DNA of 64,000 nt from Betaproteobacteria bacterium (GTDB lineage: Bacteria; Pseudomonadota; Gammaproteobacteria; Burkholderiales; Rhodocyclaceae): contig JACQAO010000014.1 in assembly GCA_016194935.1 (NCBI GenBank), positions 22,723 to 86,722 on the forward strand, read 5' to 3'. The translations under genes were made by a program, and so were the position numbers. Within the stretch, counting starts at the first letter, position 1, and each line of letters starts with the position of its first letter. A model generated the notes under the pieces. That model saw nothing but the letters and a program-made list of their open reading frames with translations. It did no database searches and was not told the origin of the DNA. Below are positions 48,060-56,885 of this stretch, in pieces.

Positions 48060-49340
48060 TCAAGGCGTTGCCGGCCGGAAGATACGCACTGTGCGGATGC
48101 GGCGATCCTGTGTTTGAAGAATTTCCATCGCCACCCCGCCGATTTTCACGCTCACGCCGGATTCCGGAATATCCTGCAAATGCTCGAGAATCAGCCCATT
48201 CAGGGTCTTTGGGCCATCCAGCGGAAAGCTCAGTTGCAGGACGCGGTTCAGCTCGCGCAGGCTGCGGCCGCCATCCACCAGGATACTCGCACAGCCCTCT
48301 TCCATTTGCCAGGACAGGCCGGAACCGCTTACCGGCATGCTGGTGGTGAATTTTCCGATGATCTCCTCGATGATATCTTCCACCGTAACCAGTCCTTGAA
48401 TCTCGCCGTACTCGTCGACCACCAGGCCGAAACGCTGGCGATTCTCCTGAAAAAATTGCAGTTGCGCATAAACCGTGGTGGCTGCCGGAATGTAATAAGG
48501 CTCGACCAGATTCTCGCGCAACGCCTCCATGGTCAGTTCGCCGGCGAGAACGCTGGCCAGCAATCTGCGTTGCAACAGTATGCCGACGATGTTGCCCGGA
48601 TCGTCTTCATATACCGGCAGGCGCCGGTGAAAACTGGTGCCCAGTTGCTCACGAATGTTCTCCAGAGGGGCGCTGAGGTCGATTGCCTCGATCTCGCCGC
48701 GCGGCGTCATGATGTCCTCGACGCTGATGTGCTCAAGATCGAACAGGTTGAGCAGCATGGTCTGGTGCTGACGCGGGATGAAGTGGCCGGCCTCCAGCAC
48801 CAGTCCGCGTAATTCCTCGGGCGACAGGCGCAGCGCCTCATGGCCCGGCTTGGGTTGCAGATGCAGCAGTTTGAGGAGCGCCACGACGAACAGGTTGATG
48901 AACCAGATCACCGGGTAGGCAATCCGCAGCAGCGGCGCCAGGATATAACTGATGCGCGGCGCCAGCCAGTCCGGATAGGTGGCGCCGATCACCTTGGGCG
49001 TGATCTCGGAGAACACCAGCAGGCAGAAGGTAACGAACAGCGTACCGGCTTCCAGCGTCCATTTTTCCAGACCGAACACGGATAGCGCGATATGCCCGGT
49101 GAGCATCGCGGCGGCGGCGTTGATCAGGGTATTGCCGAGCAGGATGGCGCCAAGCAGCTTGTCGGTCTTGGCCAGCAGGGACAGCGCCAGGGACGCGCCG
49201 CGGCTGCCATGCTGGGCCAGATGACGCAGGCGATGCCGATTGGTGGCCATCATGGCCGTCTCGGCCATCGAAAAGAAGCCGGAGAAAACCAGCAAAACAG
49301 CGAGCGCGACGAACTGGGTGGATAGCGGAATTTCGTCCAT
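48060..49340 (-). CDS. CNNM/CorC-type transporter-associated protein (HlyC/CorC family)
   Basis: A 426-residue protein. N-terminal DUF21/CNNM membrane domain (FSGFFSMAETAMMATNRHRL, FSEITPKVIGATYPD), CBS pair starting at IMTPRGEIEAIDL, GLVVDEYGEIQGLVTVEDII, and C-terminal CorC_HlyC domain. Family members act in magnesium or cobalt efflux. Start at 49340 overlaps the stop of the CcsA-like gene by one base. Confidence 0.9.
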   Translation of the reverse strand: MDEIPLSTQFVALAVLLVFSGFFSMAETAMMATNRHRLRHLAQHGSRGASLALSLLAKTDKLLGAILLGNTLINAAAAMLTGHIALSVFGLEKWTLEAGTLFVTFCLLVFSEITPKVIGATYPDWLAPRISYILAPLLRIAYPVIWFINLFVVALLKLLHLQPKPGHEALRLSPEELRGLVLEAGHFIPRQHQTMLLNLFDLEHISVEDIMTPRGEIEAIDLSAPLENIREQLGTSFHRRLPVYEDDPGNIVGILLQRRLLASVLAGELTMEALRENLVEPYYIPAATTVYAQLQFFQENRQRFGLVVDEYGEIQGLVTVEDIIEEIIGKFTTSMPVSGSGLSWQMEEGCASILVDGGRSLRELNRVLQLSFPLDGPKTLNGLILEHLQDIPESGVSVKIGGVAMEILQTQDRRIRTVRIFRPATP

Positions 49341-50164
49341 CAGGCGACCCGGCCGAGGATCACTTCCAGCACGAAGCGGCTGCCGACATAAGCCAGCAAC
49401 AGCGCGGCGAAGCCGGCCAGGGTCCAACGCAGCGCCAGGCGTCCGCGCCAGCCGCGCAGATGGCGGCCAATCAACAGTGCGGCGAAAATCAGCCAGGAGA
49501 GAATCGCAAATACCGTTTTATGATTGAACTCCAGCGCCTTGCCGAACAAGGATTCGGAAAAGAAAATGCCTGAAATCAGCGTTAGCGTCAGCAGCAGGAA
49601 AGCGATGTGGATCAGGCGGAACAGCAGCGCCTCCATGGTCAGCAACGGCGGCAACCCGGCCAGCAGGGGCGACAGACGGCCCTGATGCAGGCGCTTCTCG
49701 GCAAGAGACATCAGTAGCGCATGCAAGGCCGCCAGAGTAAACAGGCTGTAGGCCAGCATCGCCACCAGGAAGTGCACGCGAAACGCCAACGAGTCGGCAT
49801 TGACCAGCAGGTGCTGGCTGGGAAACAGCGCCGGCAACAGCACGCACACGGCGGCCAGCGGCAGGCCGAGCATTTGCAAGCCTTCCATGCGCGCGTAGAA
49901 ACTTTCGATCCAGTACATCGCAATCGCCAGCCACAGCATCAGCGACAGGGCCACTGAAAAGCCGAAGCGCATCGCCCCGCCGGCAAAGATTTCCTGGCCG
50001 AGAGTGATGCCGTGCAACACCAGCGCCAGCAGCAGCAGCACGCGCTGCCACGGCAGCAAGCCGGCCTGCGCTTGCGCCGCGTTGCGCCAGCGGGTGCGCC
50101 AGAAATGCGCGGCAAGGCCAGCATACAAAGCGGCGGCGAGGAGATACAGTAGAATTGCAGGCAT
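49340..50164 (-). CDS. Cytochrome c assembly-like membrane protein (CcsA/YpjD family)
   Basis: A 274-residue protein with about eight helices. The CcsA signature histidines and Trp-rich stretch are partly present (RVLLLLALVLHGITLGQEIF, FNHKTVFAILSWLIFAALLI). YpjD-type genes commonly sit between ffh and the CorC gene in this class. Function is probably haem or cytochrome-related but unproven. Confidence 0.85.
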   Translation of the reverse strand: MPAILLYLLAAALYAGLAAHFWRTRWRNAAQAQAGLLPWQRVLLLLALVLHGITLGQEIFAGGAMRFGFSVALSLMLWLAIAMYWIESFYARMEGLQMLGLPLAAVCVLLPALFPSQHLLVNADSLAFRVHFLVAMLAYSLFTLAALHALLMSLAEKRLHQGRLSPLLAGLPPLLTMEALLFRLIHIAFLLLTLTLISGIFFSESLFGKALEFNHKTVFAILSWLIFAALLIGRHLRGWRGRLALRWTLAGFAALLLAYVGSRFVLEVILGRVA

Positions 50165-50194
50165 ATCCGTAGTTTACCTCTTTCGATTAATCCC

Positions 50195-51550
50195 ATGCTC
50201 GACAATCTCACCCAACGCCTCGCCAAGGTCGTCAAGACACTGCGCGGCCAGGCCCGCCTGACCGAAGACAATATCACCGAGATGCTGCGCGAAGTACGCA
50301 TGGCGCTGCTCGAAGCCGATGTCGCCCTGCCGGTGGTCAAGGATTTTATTGCCCGCGTCAAGGAAAAAGCCGTTGGCCAGGAGGTCATCGGTTCCCTTAC
50401 CCCCGGCCAGGCGCTGGTCGGCGTGGTACACCGTGAGCTCACCGAGCTGATGGGCGGCGCCGGGGTCGGCCTGAGTTTCGCAACACAACCGCCGGCGGTG
50501 ATCCTGATGGCCGGCCTGCAAGGCGCCGGCAAAACCACCACCACCGCCAAGCTCGGCAAATGGCTCAAGGAGCGGCAGAAGAAGAAGGTGCTGGCGGTCT
50601 CCTGTGACGTCTACCGCCCTGCCGCCATCGAACAGTTGAAGGCCGTCGCAGCGCAGGCGGGGATCGACTTCTTCCCTTCCGATCCAGGCCGGAAACCTGC
50701 GGAAATCGCCGCAGCGGCATTGGATTTCGCCAGGAAGCATTATCACGATGTGCTGTTCGTCGACACCGCCGGGCGGCTCGCCATCGACGCAGCGATGATG
50801 GCAGAAATACAGGAACTGCACGCGCTGCTCAAACCCATCGAGACGCTGTTCGTGGTGGACGCCATGCTCGGCCAGGATGCGGTGAATACCGCCAGGGCCT
50901 TCAGCGAGGCGCTGCCGCTGACCGGCATCGTCCTCACCAAGCTGGACGGCGACGCGCGCGGCGGCGCGGCGCTATCGGTGCGTCAGGTCACCGGCAAGCC
51001 GATCAAGTTCGCCGGCGTCGGCGAGAAGCTGACCGGGCTGGAAGAATTCCACCCCGAACGCATGGCCTCGCGCATCCTCGGCATGGGCGACATCCTCGGC
51101 CTGGTCGAAGATGCGCAACGCGGCGTCGACCAGGACAAGGCGCAGGCGTTCGCGCAGAAAATGAAGTCGGGCAAGGGTTTCGACCTCAACGATTTCAAGG
51201 AACAGATCGGCCAGATGCGCAAGATGGGCGGCATTTCTTCCATGCTGGAAAAACTCCCGGCGCAATTTGCCCTGGCCGCGCAACAGGCGGGCGGCGCGGT
51301 CGAGGACAAGAGTATTCGCCGCATCGAGGGCATCATCGACTCGATGACCCCGCAGGAACGCAGCAAGCCGGAGATCCTCAAGGCCAGCCGCAAACGCCGC
51401 ATCGCCGCCGGTGCGGGGGTGCCGGTGCAGGAAGTCAACCGCCTGCTGAGCCAGTTCGAGCAGACGCAAAAAGTGATGAAGCAGTTCGCCAAAGGCGGCA
51501 TGGCAAAAATGATGCGCGGCATGAAGGGCATGCTGCCGGGGATGCGCTGA
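50195..51550 (+). CDS. ffh: Signal recognition particle protein Ffh
   Basis: A 451-residue SRP54 GTPase. NG domain with GLQGAGKTTTTAKLG, DTAGRL and TKLDGDARGGAALS; C-terminal methionine-rich M domain (KSGKGFDLNDFKEQIGQMRK, MRGMKGMLPGMR) that binds signal sequences and 4.5S RNA. Divergent from the CcsA-like gene with 30 bases between. Confidence 0.97.
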   Translation: MLDNLTQRLAKVVKTLRGQARLTEDNITEMLREVRMALLEADVALPVVKDFIARVKEKAVGQEVIGSLTPGQALVGVVHRELTELMGGAGVGLSFATQPPAVILMAGLQGAGKTTTTAKLGKWLKERQKKKVLAVSCDVYRPAAIEQLKAVAAQAGIDFFPSDPGRKPAEIAAAALDFARKHYHDVLFVDTAGRLAIDAAMMAEIQELHALLKPIETLFVVDAMLGQDAVNTARAFSEALPLTGIVLTKLDGDARGGAALSVRQVTGKPIKFAGVGEKLTGLEEFHPERMASRILGMGDILGLVEDAQRGVDQDKAQAFAQKMKSGKGFDLNDFKEQIGQMRKMGGISSMLEKLPAQFALAAQQAGGAVEDKSIRRIEGIIDSMTPQERSKPEILKASRKRRIAAGAGVPVQEVNRLLSQFEQTQKVMKQFAKGGMAKMMRGMKGMLPGMR

Positions 51551-51582
51551 AACAGTTGGAATTGACGGTATAGTAATTACTT

Positions 51583-51613
51583 GCATATTCTAAAGTCCAT
51601 CATTAGAATATGC
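51583..51613. promoter_or_regulatory. Perfect 11-bp inverted repeat before DUF4143 ATPase
   Basis: GCATATTCTAA (51583-51593), 9-base spacer, TTAGAATATGC (51603-51613). It lies three bases before the ATPase ATG and about 33 bases after ffh. It is AT-rich unlike its surroundings and could be an operator, a translation-blocking hairpin or an end of inserted DNA. Confidence 0.6.
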
Positions 51614-51616
51614 ACC

Positions 51617-52843
51617 ATGTTTGCCCGACACCTCCAGCGCCACATGGATACCCTGCTGCGCCACTTCCCCTGTGTGGCGGTGAACGGCGTGCGCCAGTGC
51701 GGCAAGACCACCCTGCTCGGCGCATTGCCCGGCGACTGGCAGCGCTTCGACATGGAAAGCGCGGCTGACCGCCAGCAGGTGCTCGCCGATCCTGAACTGT
51801 TTTTACGCCTGCACCCGCGCGGCGTGGTCATCGACGAAGCGCAACTGGCGCCGCCGCTGTTCCCGGCGCTGCGCGTGGCGATCGACCGGGCGCGGGTGCA
51901 GAAGGGCCGCTTCGTGCTCTCCGGCTCCAGCTCGCCGGAACTCGCCAAGAACGTCGCCGAAACCCTGGCCGGGCGCATCGGGCTGGCCGAACTGGCGCCG
52001 CTTTCACTGACCGAAGCCTATCGGCTGCCTGCCGCGCCGCTCTATGAACTGCTGGCGCGCCGCGCCCCGCCCGCCGACATCGCCGCCTCCGCCGCGCCGC
52101 GCCTCGATCTGCGCCAGGTGCTCGAGCACTGGTTTCAGGGCGGCTACCCGGAACCATGGATCAGCAACGATGCCGAATTCCGCCGCCTCTGGCACCGCAA
52201 TTACCTCGACACCTACCTGATGCGCGACATCGGTGCGTTGTTCCCCAACCTCAACCGTGACCGCTACCGGCAACTGATCCAGCTCCTGAGCCATCTTTCC
52301 GGCAGCATCCTCAATAACGCCGAAATTGCGCGTTCGCTCGGGGTTTCCGAACCGACCGTGCGCGACTGGATCGCCATCGCCCACGGCACCTATCTTTGGC
52401 GCCACCTGCCAGCCTGGGACCGTTCACCACACAAGCAGTTGGTGCGTCACCCAAAGGGCTGGCTGCGCGACAGCGGCCTGCTGCACCGCCTGCTGCAAAT
52501 ACCGGACGCGGATACCCTGGCCACACATCCGCAAGCCGGACGCTCGTGGGAAGCTTATGTCGCCGAACTGCTGCTGCGCGGCTTTGCCGGCGCCGGCATC
52601 CATGTCGCGCCCTTTCATTTCCGCACCCGCGGCGGCGCCGAAGTGGACTTGATCCTCGACGGCGAGTTCGGTCCGCTGCCCGTGGAAATAAAGCTCGGCA
52701 CGCGCGTGACTCCGCGCTCACTGCGGGCGCTCGACGAATTCGTGGCCGACCATGATTGCCCGCTCGGCCTGGTCATCAACAACGACGAGAAATCGCGCCG
52801 TCTGGGCGAGCGCCTGGTCTCGATCCCGGCTGCAGCACTCTGA
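51617..52843 (+). CDS. AAA ATPase with DUF4143 (ATP-binding, PD-(D/E)XK-like C-terminus)
   Basis: A 408-residue protein. Walker A GVRQCGKTTLL, Walker B-like GVVIDEAQL, then RFVLSGSSSPEL typical of the AAA_14 family. The DUF4143 region has a winged-helix segment (NNAEIARSLGVSEPTVRDWI), and the C-terminus has EVDLILDGEFGPLPVEIKL, a nuclease-like E-D-ExK arrangement. Such genes are common in mobile or accessory DNA; function unknown. The ATG at 51617 follows the inverted repeat. Confidence 0.85.
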   Translation: MFARHLQRHMDTLLRHFPCVAVNGVRQCGKTTLLGALPGDWQRFDMESAADRQQVLADPELFLRLHPRGVVIDEAQLAPPLFPALRVAIDRARVQKGRFVLSGSSSPELAKNVAETLAGRIGLAELAPLSLTEAYRLPAAPLYELLARRAPPADIAASAAPRLDLRQVLEHWFQGGYPEPWISNDAEFRRLWHRNYLDTYLMRDIGALFPNLNRDRYRQLIQLLSHLSGSILNNAEIARSLGVSEPTVRDWIAIAHGTYLWRHLPAWDRSPHKQLVRHPKGWLRDSGLLHRLLQIPDADTLATHPQAGRSWEAYVAELLLRGFAGAGIHVAPFHFRTRGGAEVDLILDGEFGPLPVEIKLGTRVTPRSLRALDEFVADHDCPLGLVINNDEKSRRLGERLVSIPAAAL

Positions 52844-52936
52844 ACAGACGAGCAAGCCAACTGCACACATTCGATATCACCATAATCAGACTCAAGTGAT
52901 GCTATATTTGATGCATCGCCTATCCGGAGCCACCCC

Positions 52937-53134
52937 ATGCGCACCACCGTCACCCTCGATGAAACCCTGCTCAACCGGGCACAGTTGCTCTCTGGCGTTC
53001 AGGAGCGCAGCGCCTTGCTGAAGGAAGCACTGGGCGCACTCATCCAGCGCGAAAGCGCCCGCCGCCTGGCCGGGCTGGGCGGCAGCGAGCCTCAATTGAA
53101 GACTGTCGCCCGCCGCCGTGAAGGCAAGCGGTGA
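52937..53134 (+). CDS. vapB: VapB-type antitoxin
   Basis: A 65-residue protein with an RHH-like N-terminus (MRTTVTLDETLLNRAQLLSG) and a basic C-terminal tail that would cover the toxin active site. It overlaps vapC (GTGA). Family call from the TTVTLDE[TD]L start and the PIN partner. Confidence 0.82.
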   Translation: MRTTVTLDETLLNRAQLLSGVQERSALLKEALGALIQRESARRLAGLGGSEPQLKTVARRREGKR

Positions 53135-53502
53135 TCCTGGTCGATACCTCGATCTGGATCGACCACCTGCACAGCGGCAGTCCGGCGCTGGCGGCCTTGC
53201 TGCAGAACGATCTCGTCTGCACCCACAACTTTGTAATCGGCGAACTGGCCTGCGGCAATCTGCGCAACCGCGCGGAAGTACTCGGCCTGCTGCAATCACT
53301 CCCGCGACTGTCCGCAGCCACTGAAGATGAGGTGCTGTTCTTCATTGAGCAGCAACGCCTGACAGGACGTGGCATCGGCTATATCGACACCCACCTGCTC
53401 GCCGCCGCCGCCATGCATGATGTCCGGCTATGGACCAGGGACAAACACCTCAAGGCCATCGCCGAAGATAAAGGCTGGTCGTACGCAGGCGAAACACACT
53501 GA
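53131..53502 (+). CDS. vapC: VapC-type PIN-domain RNase toxin
   Basis: A 123-residue PIN domain: VDTSIWIDHL (Asp), GELACG (Glu), GRGIGYIDTHLLAAA (Asp) and LWTRDKHLKAIA (Asp) give the four acidic residues for metal-dependent tRNA or rRNA cleavage. GTG start within the end of vapB, so expression is coupled. The module looks intact. Confidence 0.88.
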   Translation: MILVDTSIWIDHLHSGSPALAALLQNDLVCTHNFVIGELACGNLRNRAEVLGLLQSLPRLSAATEDEVLFFIEQQRLTGRGIGYIDTHLLAAAAMHDVRLWTRDKHLKAIAEDKGWSYAGETH

Positions 53503-53596
53503 CCAACGGGAGATGTCGTGCTACAGAACCGGACAACTCACGATCCCGCAACAGGGGCATGCTTCACAGCTTGACAAGTAGCCGTTCGGCCACTAT

Positions 53597-53613
53597 CGTT
53601 CGGTGATCGAACG
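53597..53613. promoter_or_regulatory. Candidate operator upstream of LexA-like gene
   Basis: CGTTCG (53597-53602), GTGAT, CGAACG (53608-53613): a perfect dyad 22 bases before the repressor ATG. A further GTTCGG half-site lies at 53584-53589. Location fits autoregulation by the LexA-like protein. Confidence 0.55.
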
Positions 53614-53635
53614 GATACCGAGGCCTTAATCCACC

Positions 53636-54235
53636 ATGCCGCCACCCAACAAAGACTCCGAGCATTTCGCCCGCCTGCAGGATTACTACGCCCAGAATCA
53701 GCGCATCCCTTCGCACCAGCGCCTGGCTGCGTTGCTGGGCTTTGCTTCCAAGGCGGCGTCGCGCAAGCTGCTGGATCGCCTGGCCGGTCACGGCCTGGTG
53801 CAACGCGCCCCCGATGACGACGCCTGGATTCCGGGCGCAGGATTTTTCGACCGCGCAGTGGTCGATACGGTACGCGCCGGGATGCCCCAAGCGGCCAACG
53901 ACGGCAACGGCCTGGACGCTCTCGCCATCGACGCCTACCTGGTGTCCAGGCCCAGCCGCACGGTACTGCTGGTAGTGAAAGGCGATTCCATGATCGACGC
54001 CGGCCTGTTCGAGGGCGATCACATCGTTGTGGATCGCGGCGCACCGGCGCATGCCGGCAACATTGTGGTGGCTATCGTAGATAACGAATTCACAGTCAAG
54101 TATCTCGGCCACGACAAACGCGGCTTCCACCTCAAGCCCGGCAACCCGGCCTATCCGACGATACGGCCCAAGGGCGGGTCGGGGACGCTGGAAATCTACG
54201 GCGTCGTCACCGGCAGTTTCCGCAAGTACTCATGA
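53636..54235 (+). CDS. LexA-like self-cleaving repressor (S24 family)
   Basis: A 199-residue protein. The N-terminal winged HTH (IPSHQRLAALLGFASKAASR) is LexA-like. The likely autocleavage bond is Ala81-Gly82 (VRAGMP). The catalytic Ser118 (KGDSMI) and Lys155 (FTVKYL) form the S24 dyad. It differs from housekeeping LexA by its short linker and unusual N-terminus, so it may be a second, specialised SOS-type repressor. It overlaps the nuclease gene by four bases, implying both are induced together. Confidence 0.88.
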   Translation: MPPPNKDSEHFARLQDYYAQNQRIPSHQRLAALLGFASKAASRKLLDRLAGHGLVQRAPDDDAWIPGAGFFDRAVVDTVRAGMPQAANDGNGLDALAIDAYLVSRPSRTVLLVVKGDSMIDAGLFEGDHIVVDRGAPAHAGNIVVAIVDNEFTVKYLGHDKRGFHLKPGNPAYPTIRPKGGSGTLEIYGVVTGSFRKYS

Positions 54236-54879
54236 GTTGTCGATGGTGGGAGCTGGCGGGAATCCTGCTCGGTTGCTGCGTCGTGGCCCCGGCTACGCTG
54301 GCGGCAACTATCCACGGACAAGTAGTGCGGGTCGTCGATGGCGACACCATCACCGTCGCCGATGGCCGACATCGCAAGATCAAGGTGCGCCTCTCCGGCA
54401 TTGATGCGCCGGAGAGAAAACAGCCTTATGGTCGCCTGGCTGGCGCGCATCTGTCGACACTATTACTGGGCAAGGCGGTGACGGTGGAATGGAACCAGCG
54501 CGACGCTTACGGACGTGTCATCGGCAGGGTGCTGGTCGCGCCATCCGCCTGCCCGGCTTGCGGCCAAAGCGAGGACGCGGGGCTGGTGCAAATCACTGCG
54601 GGTTATGCCTGGTGGTATCGCAGCGAATCACGCGATCTGTCGTATGCAGACAAGGCTCGCTACGCCTTCGCCGAAAACGCTGCGCGCGCCAGGCATCGCG
54701 GTTTGTGGGCAACATCCACGCCTGCTCCAGTTCCTCCCTGGCAGTGGCGTCACAGTCTGGTGGGGAATGTTCCGTCAACCTTGGCGCGGGCCGATGCCGG
54801 AACCAGGCAGGTCAGGCCGATCAAGGTTGTCACCTTGTATCCTCACAGAAATTTGCGGCGAGAGATTCTCAATCCATGA
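54232..54879 (+). CDS. Thermonuclease-like (SNase) secreted nuclease
   Basis: A 215-residue protein with signal peptide (CCVVAPATLAATIHG) and an SNase domain: VVDGDTITVADG, VRLSGIDAPERKQPYG (Arg, Asp) and RDAYGRVIGRVLV. A CPACGQ insertion lies near residue 105, and the tail of about 50 residues is unassigned. It hydrolyses DNA or RNA in a Ca2+-dependent way. Coupled to the LexA-like gene. Confidence 0.88.
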   Translation: MSCRWWELAGILLGCCVVAPATLAATIHGQVVRVVDGDTITVADGRHRKIKVRLSGIDAPERKQPYGRLAGAHLSTLLLGKAVTVEWNQRDAYGRVIGRVLVAPSACPACGQSEDAGLVQITAGYAWWYRSESRDLSYADKARYAFAENAARARHRGLWATSTPAPVPPWQWRHSLVGNVPSTLARADAGTRQVRPIKVVTLYPHRNLRREILNP

Positions 54880-54912
54880 AGCGTGCCGCCAACCAGTAAC
54901 GCAGAACGCTAA

Positions 54913-56625
54913 TCAGCGCGGCGCATCCCGCATCATCGCGTCCCGCCTGGCCTTGAATTCGGCGCCAGCGTCCCAGCGGGGAAACCCTTCGCCCTGCGCG
55001 ACCGTATAGCCAAGCAGAAATAACAGGCGCGTATCCTCCACTGCACCGGAGAAATCCCAGTCGCTGCGCACATCGTCGCTGGGTTTATGATAGTCGTGCG
55101 CGATGTAGTTTTCCACGACTTTGCCGGCATAGCCTGCGGGTTTACCGATAAAGTCCTCGCCGGATTTGGCGTAGATTACCGGCACGCCCTGCTTGGCAAA
55201 CTCGAACTGGTCGGCACGGTAAAAGCCGCCCAACTCCGGCCGCGCATCGGGTTTCACCGTCCGCCCCTGGGTGGCCGCAATTCGCGCAAGCTGGCCGTCC
55301 AGGGTGGAAGTTCCGGAGCCGACGATGGTGACATCGCGGGTAGTACCCCAGGCATTGATGCCGTCAACATTGATGTCGGCGAGGGTGCGCGTCAGCGGAA
55401 CCAGCGGATGTGCGGCATAGTACTTGGCGCCGAGCAAGCCCTGTTCCTCAGCGGTGGTGGCGATGAACAGGATGCTGCGCCGCGGCGGCTGTTCCAGATG
55501 TGCATACGCCTTGGCAAACGACAACAGGGTTGCGATACCCGAAGCGTTGTCGATGGCGCCGTGAAAAACCTTGTCGTGCTTGGTTGCGCCGGGTCGCGCC
55601 GGGTCGAAACCGAGGTGATCCCAATGCGCGGTGTAGATCACATACTCGTCCCGGAGTTTGGGATCGGCGCCTTCGATTTTGGCGACGACGTTGCGTGAAA
55701 CCACGTTGCGCACGGTATTCTGGATATTGAAGCTGACCTGGGCAGGCAGCACCACCGGCTTGAAATCGCGCGACAGTGCGGCGCGTTTAAGCTTGTCGAA
55801 ATCCTGGCCTGCCGCCGCGAATATCTGCCGGGCGCGCCCCGCGCTCATCCAGGCCGCCACGTCGGGAAACTCGGGATTTGGACCGTTGCTCTGGATCATG
55901 AAATTCTCACGGCTCCAACTGTTCACCACCACCTCGTAGGGATACATGGCGGTTGCGGTTTCGTGGACGATGATCGCGGCGGCGGCGCCGAGCTTGGCCG
56001 CCATTTCGTACTTGTAGGTCCAGCGACCGTAATACGTCATCGCCTTGCCTTTGAACATTTTTTCATCGAGCCGGGACGGATCCTTGGGGTCGGGGATCTG
56101 CGGATCGTTGATCAGCATCACCAGTGTCTTGCCGCGCAGGTCCATGCCTTTGTAGTCGTCCCACTGGTACTCCGGCGCATTCACGCCGTAACCAACAAAC
56201 ACAAGATCGGAATTCCTGACGCTGATTTCGCTGCCGGTGCGCGGCGCGAAAGCCACGTAATCCTCGGGAAATTTCAGCGCCATTGCCTTGCCGCCGATTT
56301 GCACGGATGCCTGCGGCTTCCCATACATCCCGACCAGCGGTACCTGCTGGACATAGCTGCCATCGGGATTGCCCGGGCGCAGACCGAGTTTTTTGAATTG
56401 ATCGGAGATATATGCAACCGTAAGCTCCTCTCCGCGCGTGCCAGGCAGCCGTCCCTCGAAGTCGTCAGACGCCAGTACCTGGATATGCCGCAGCAGATCC
56501 TTGCCGCTGATACTGTCCAGTGCCGCCGTGACACCGGACGATTCCTTCTGCGCAACGGGCAGCATGCCGCAGGCGGCCAGGATCAGAACCACGGCCGCAA
56601 GGACAGGGAATTTTAGTAGGTCCAA
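54913..56625 (-). CDS. M28-family zinc metallopeptidase lipoprotein
   Basis: A 570-residue lipoprotein (VLILAACG lipobox). A PA-type insert ([20 protein letters not shown]) precedes the peptidase domain. Zinc ligands are visible in [10 protein letters not shown] (His), [12 protein letters not shown] (Asp), [12 protein letters not shown] (Glu-Glu), [11 protein letters not shown] (Asp) and HDYHKPSDD (His). The start is taken as TTG 56625, five bases after a perfect GGAGG; the ATG 36 bases upstream lacks such a site. Probably periplasmic or surface aminopeptidase. Confidence 0.9.
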   Translation of the reverse strand: MDLLKFPVLAAVVLILAACGMLPVAQKESSGVTAALDSISGKDLLRHIQVLASDDFEGRLPGTRGEELTVAYISDQFKKLGLRPGNPDGSYVQQVPLVGMYGKPQASVQIGGKAMALKFPEDYVAFAPRTGSEISVRNSDLVFVGYGVNAPEYQWDDYKGMDLRGKTLVMLINDPQIPDPKDPSRLDEKMFKGKAMTYYGRWTYKYEMAAKLGAAAAIIVHETATAMYPYEVVVNSWSRENFMIQSNGPNPEFPDVAAWMSAGRARQIFAAAGQDFDKLKRAALSRDFKPVVLPAQVSFNIQNTVRNVVSRNVVAKIEGADPKLRDEYVIYTAHWDHLGFDPARPGATKHDKVFHGAIDNASGIATLLSFAKAYAHLEQPPRRSILFIATTAEEQGLLGAKYYAAHPLVPLTRTLADINVDGINAWGTTRDVTIVGSGTSTLDGQLARIAATQGRTVKPDARPELGGFYRADQFEFAKQGVPVIYAKSGEDFIGKPAGYAGKVVENYIAHDYHKPSDDVRSDWDFSGAVEDTRLLFLLGYTVAQGEGFPRWDAGAEFKARRDAMMRDAPR

Positions 56626-56689
56626 TTTTTCCTCCTCGATAAAACAGCGAGGCAAGATCACATGGAACCGTGGTTGCTGTCAAGGAAGC

Positions 56690-56809
56690 TGAGAGTTTGT
56701 TCTCGTGCTCGTAGATAGCAGGATCACTGAGGACCACAAACATTTCGCCGGCGTGTGCGGCAACTTGTGGCTCAAGGACAAGGCCGTCAATTGAGAGGAC
56801 ACGCATCAC
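56690..56809 (-). pseudogene. Remnant of a GNAT-family acetyltransferase 5' end
   Basis: The minus-strand frame reads LVLEPQVAAHAGEMFVVLSD then PAIYEHEN, matching the usual N-terminal part of RimJ-like GNAT proteins (LxLEPL...AMFxVLSDPAxY). Similarity stops after about 40 codons and no acetyl-CoA-binding region follows before the M28 gene. It is a truncated relic marking a recombination junction. Confidence 0.6.
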
Positions 56810-56885
56810 ACTCTAACCGTGTAAATATCCTCTGGAACATAAGTCCCCCGAAGAGGTGACGGGTACTTCGGTCCAGCGGCGCCAT

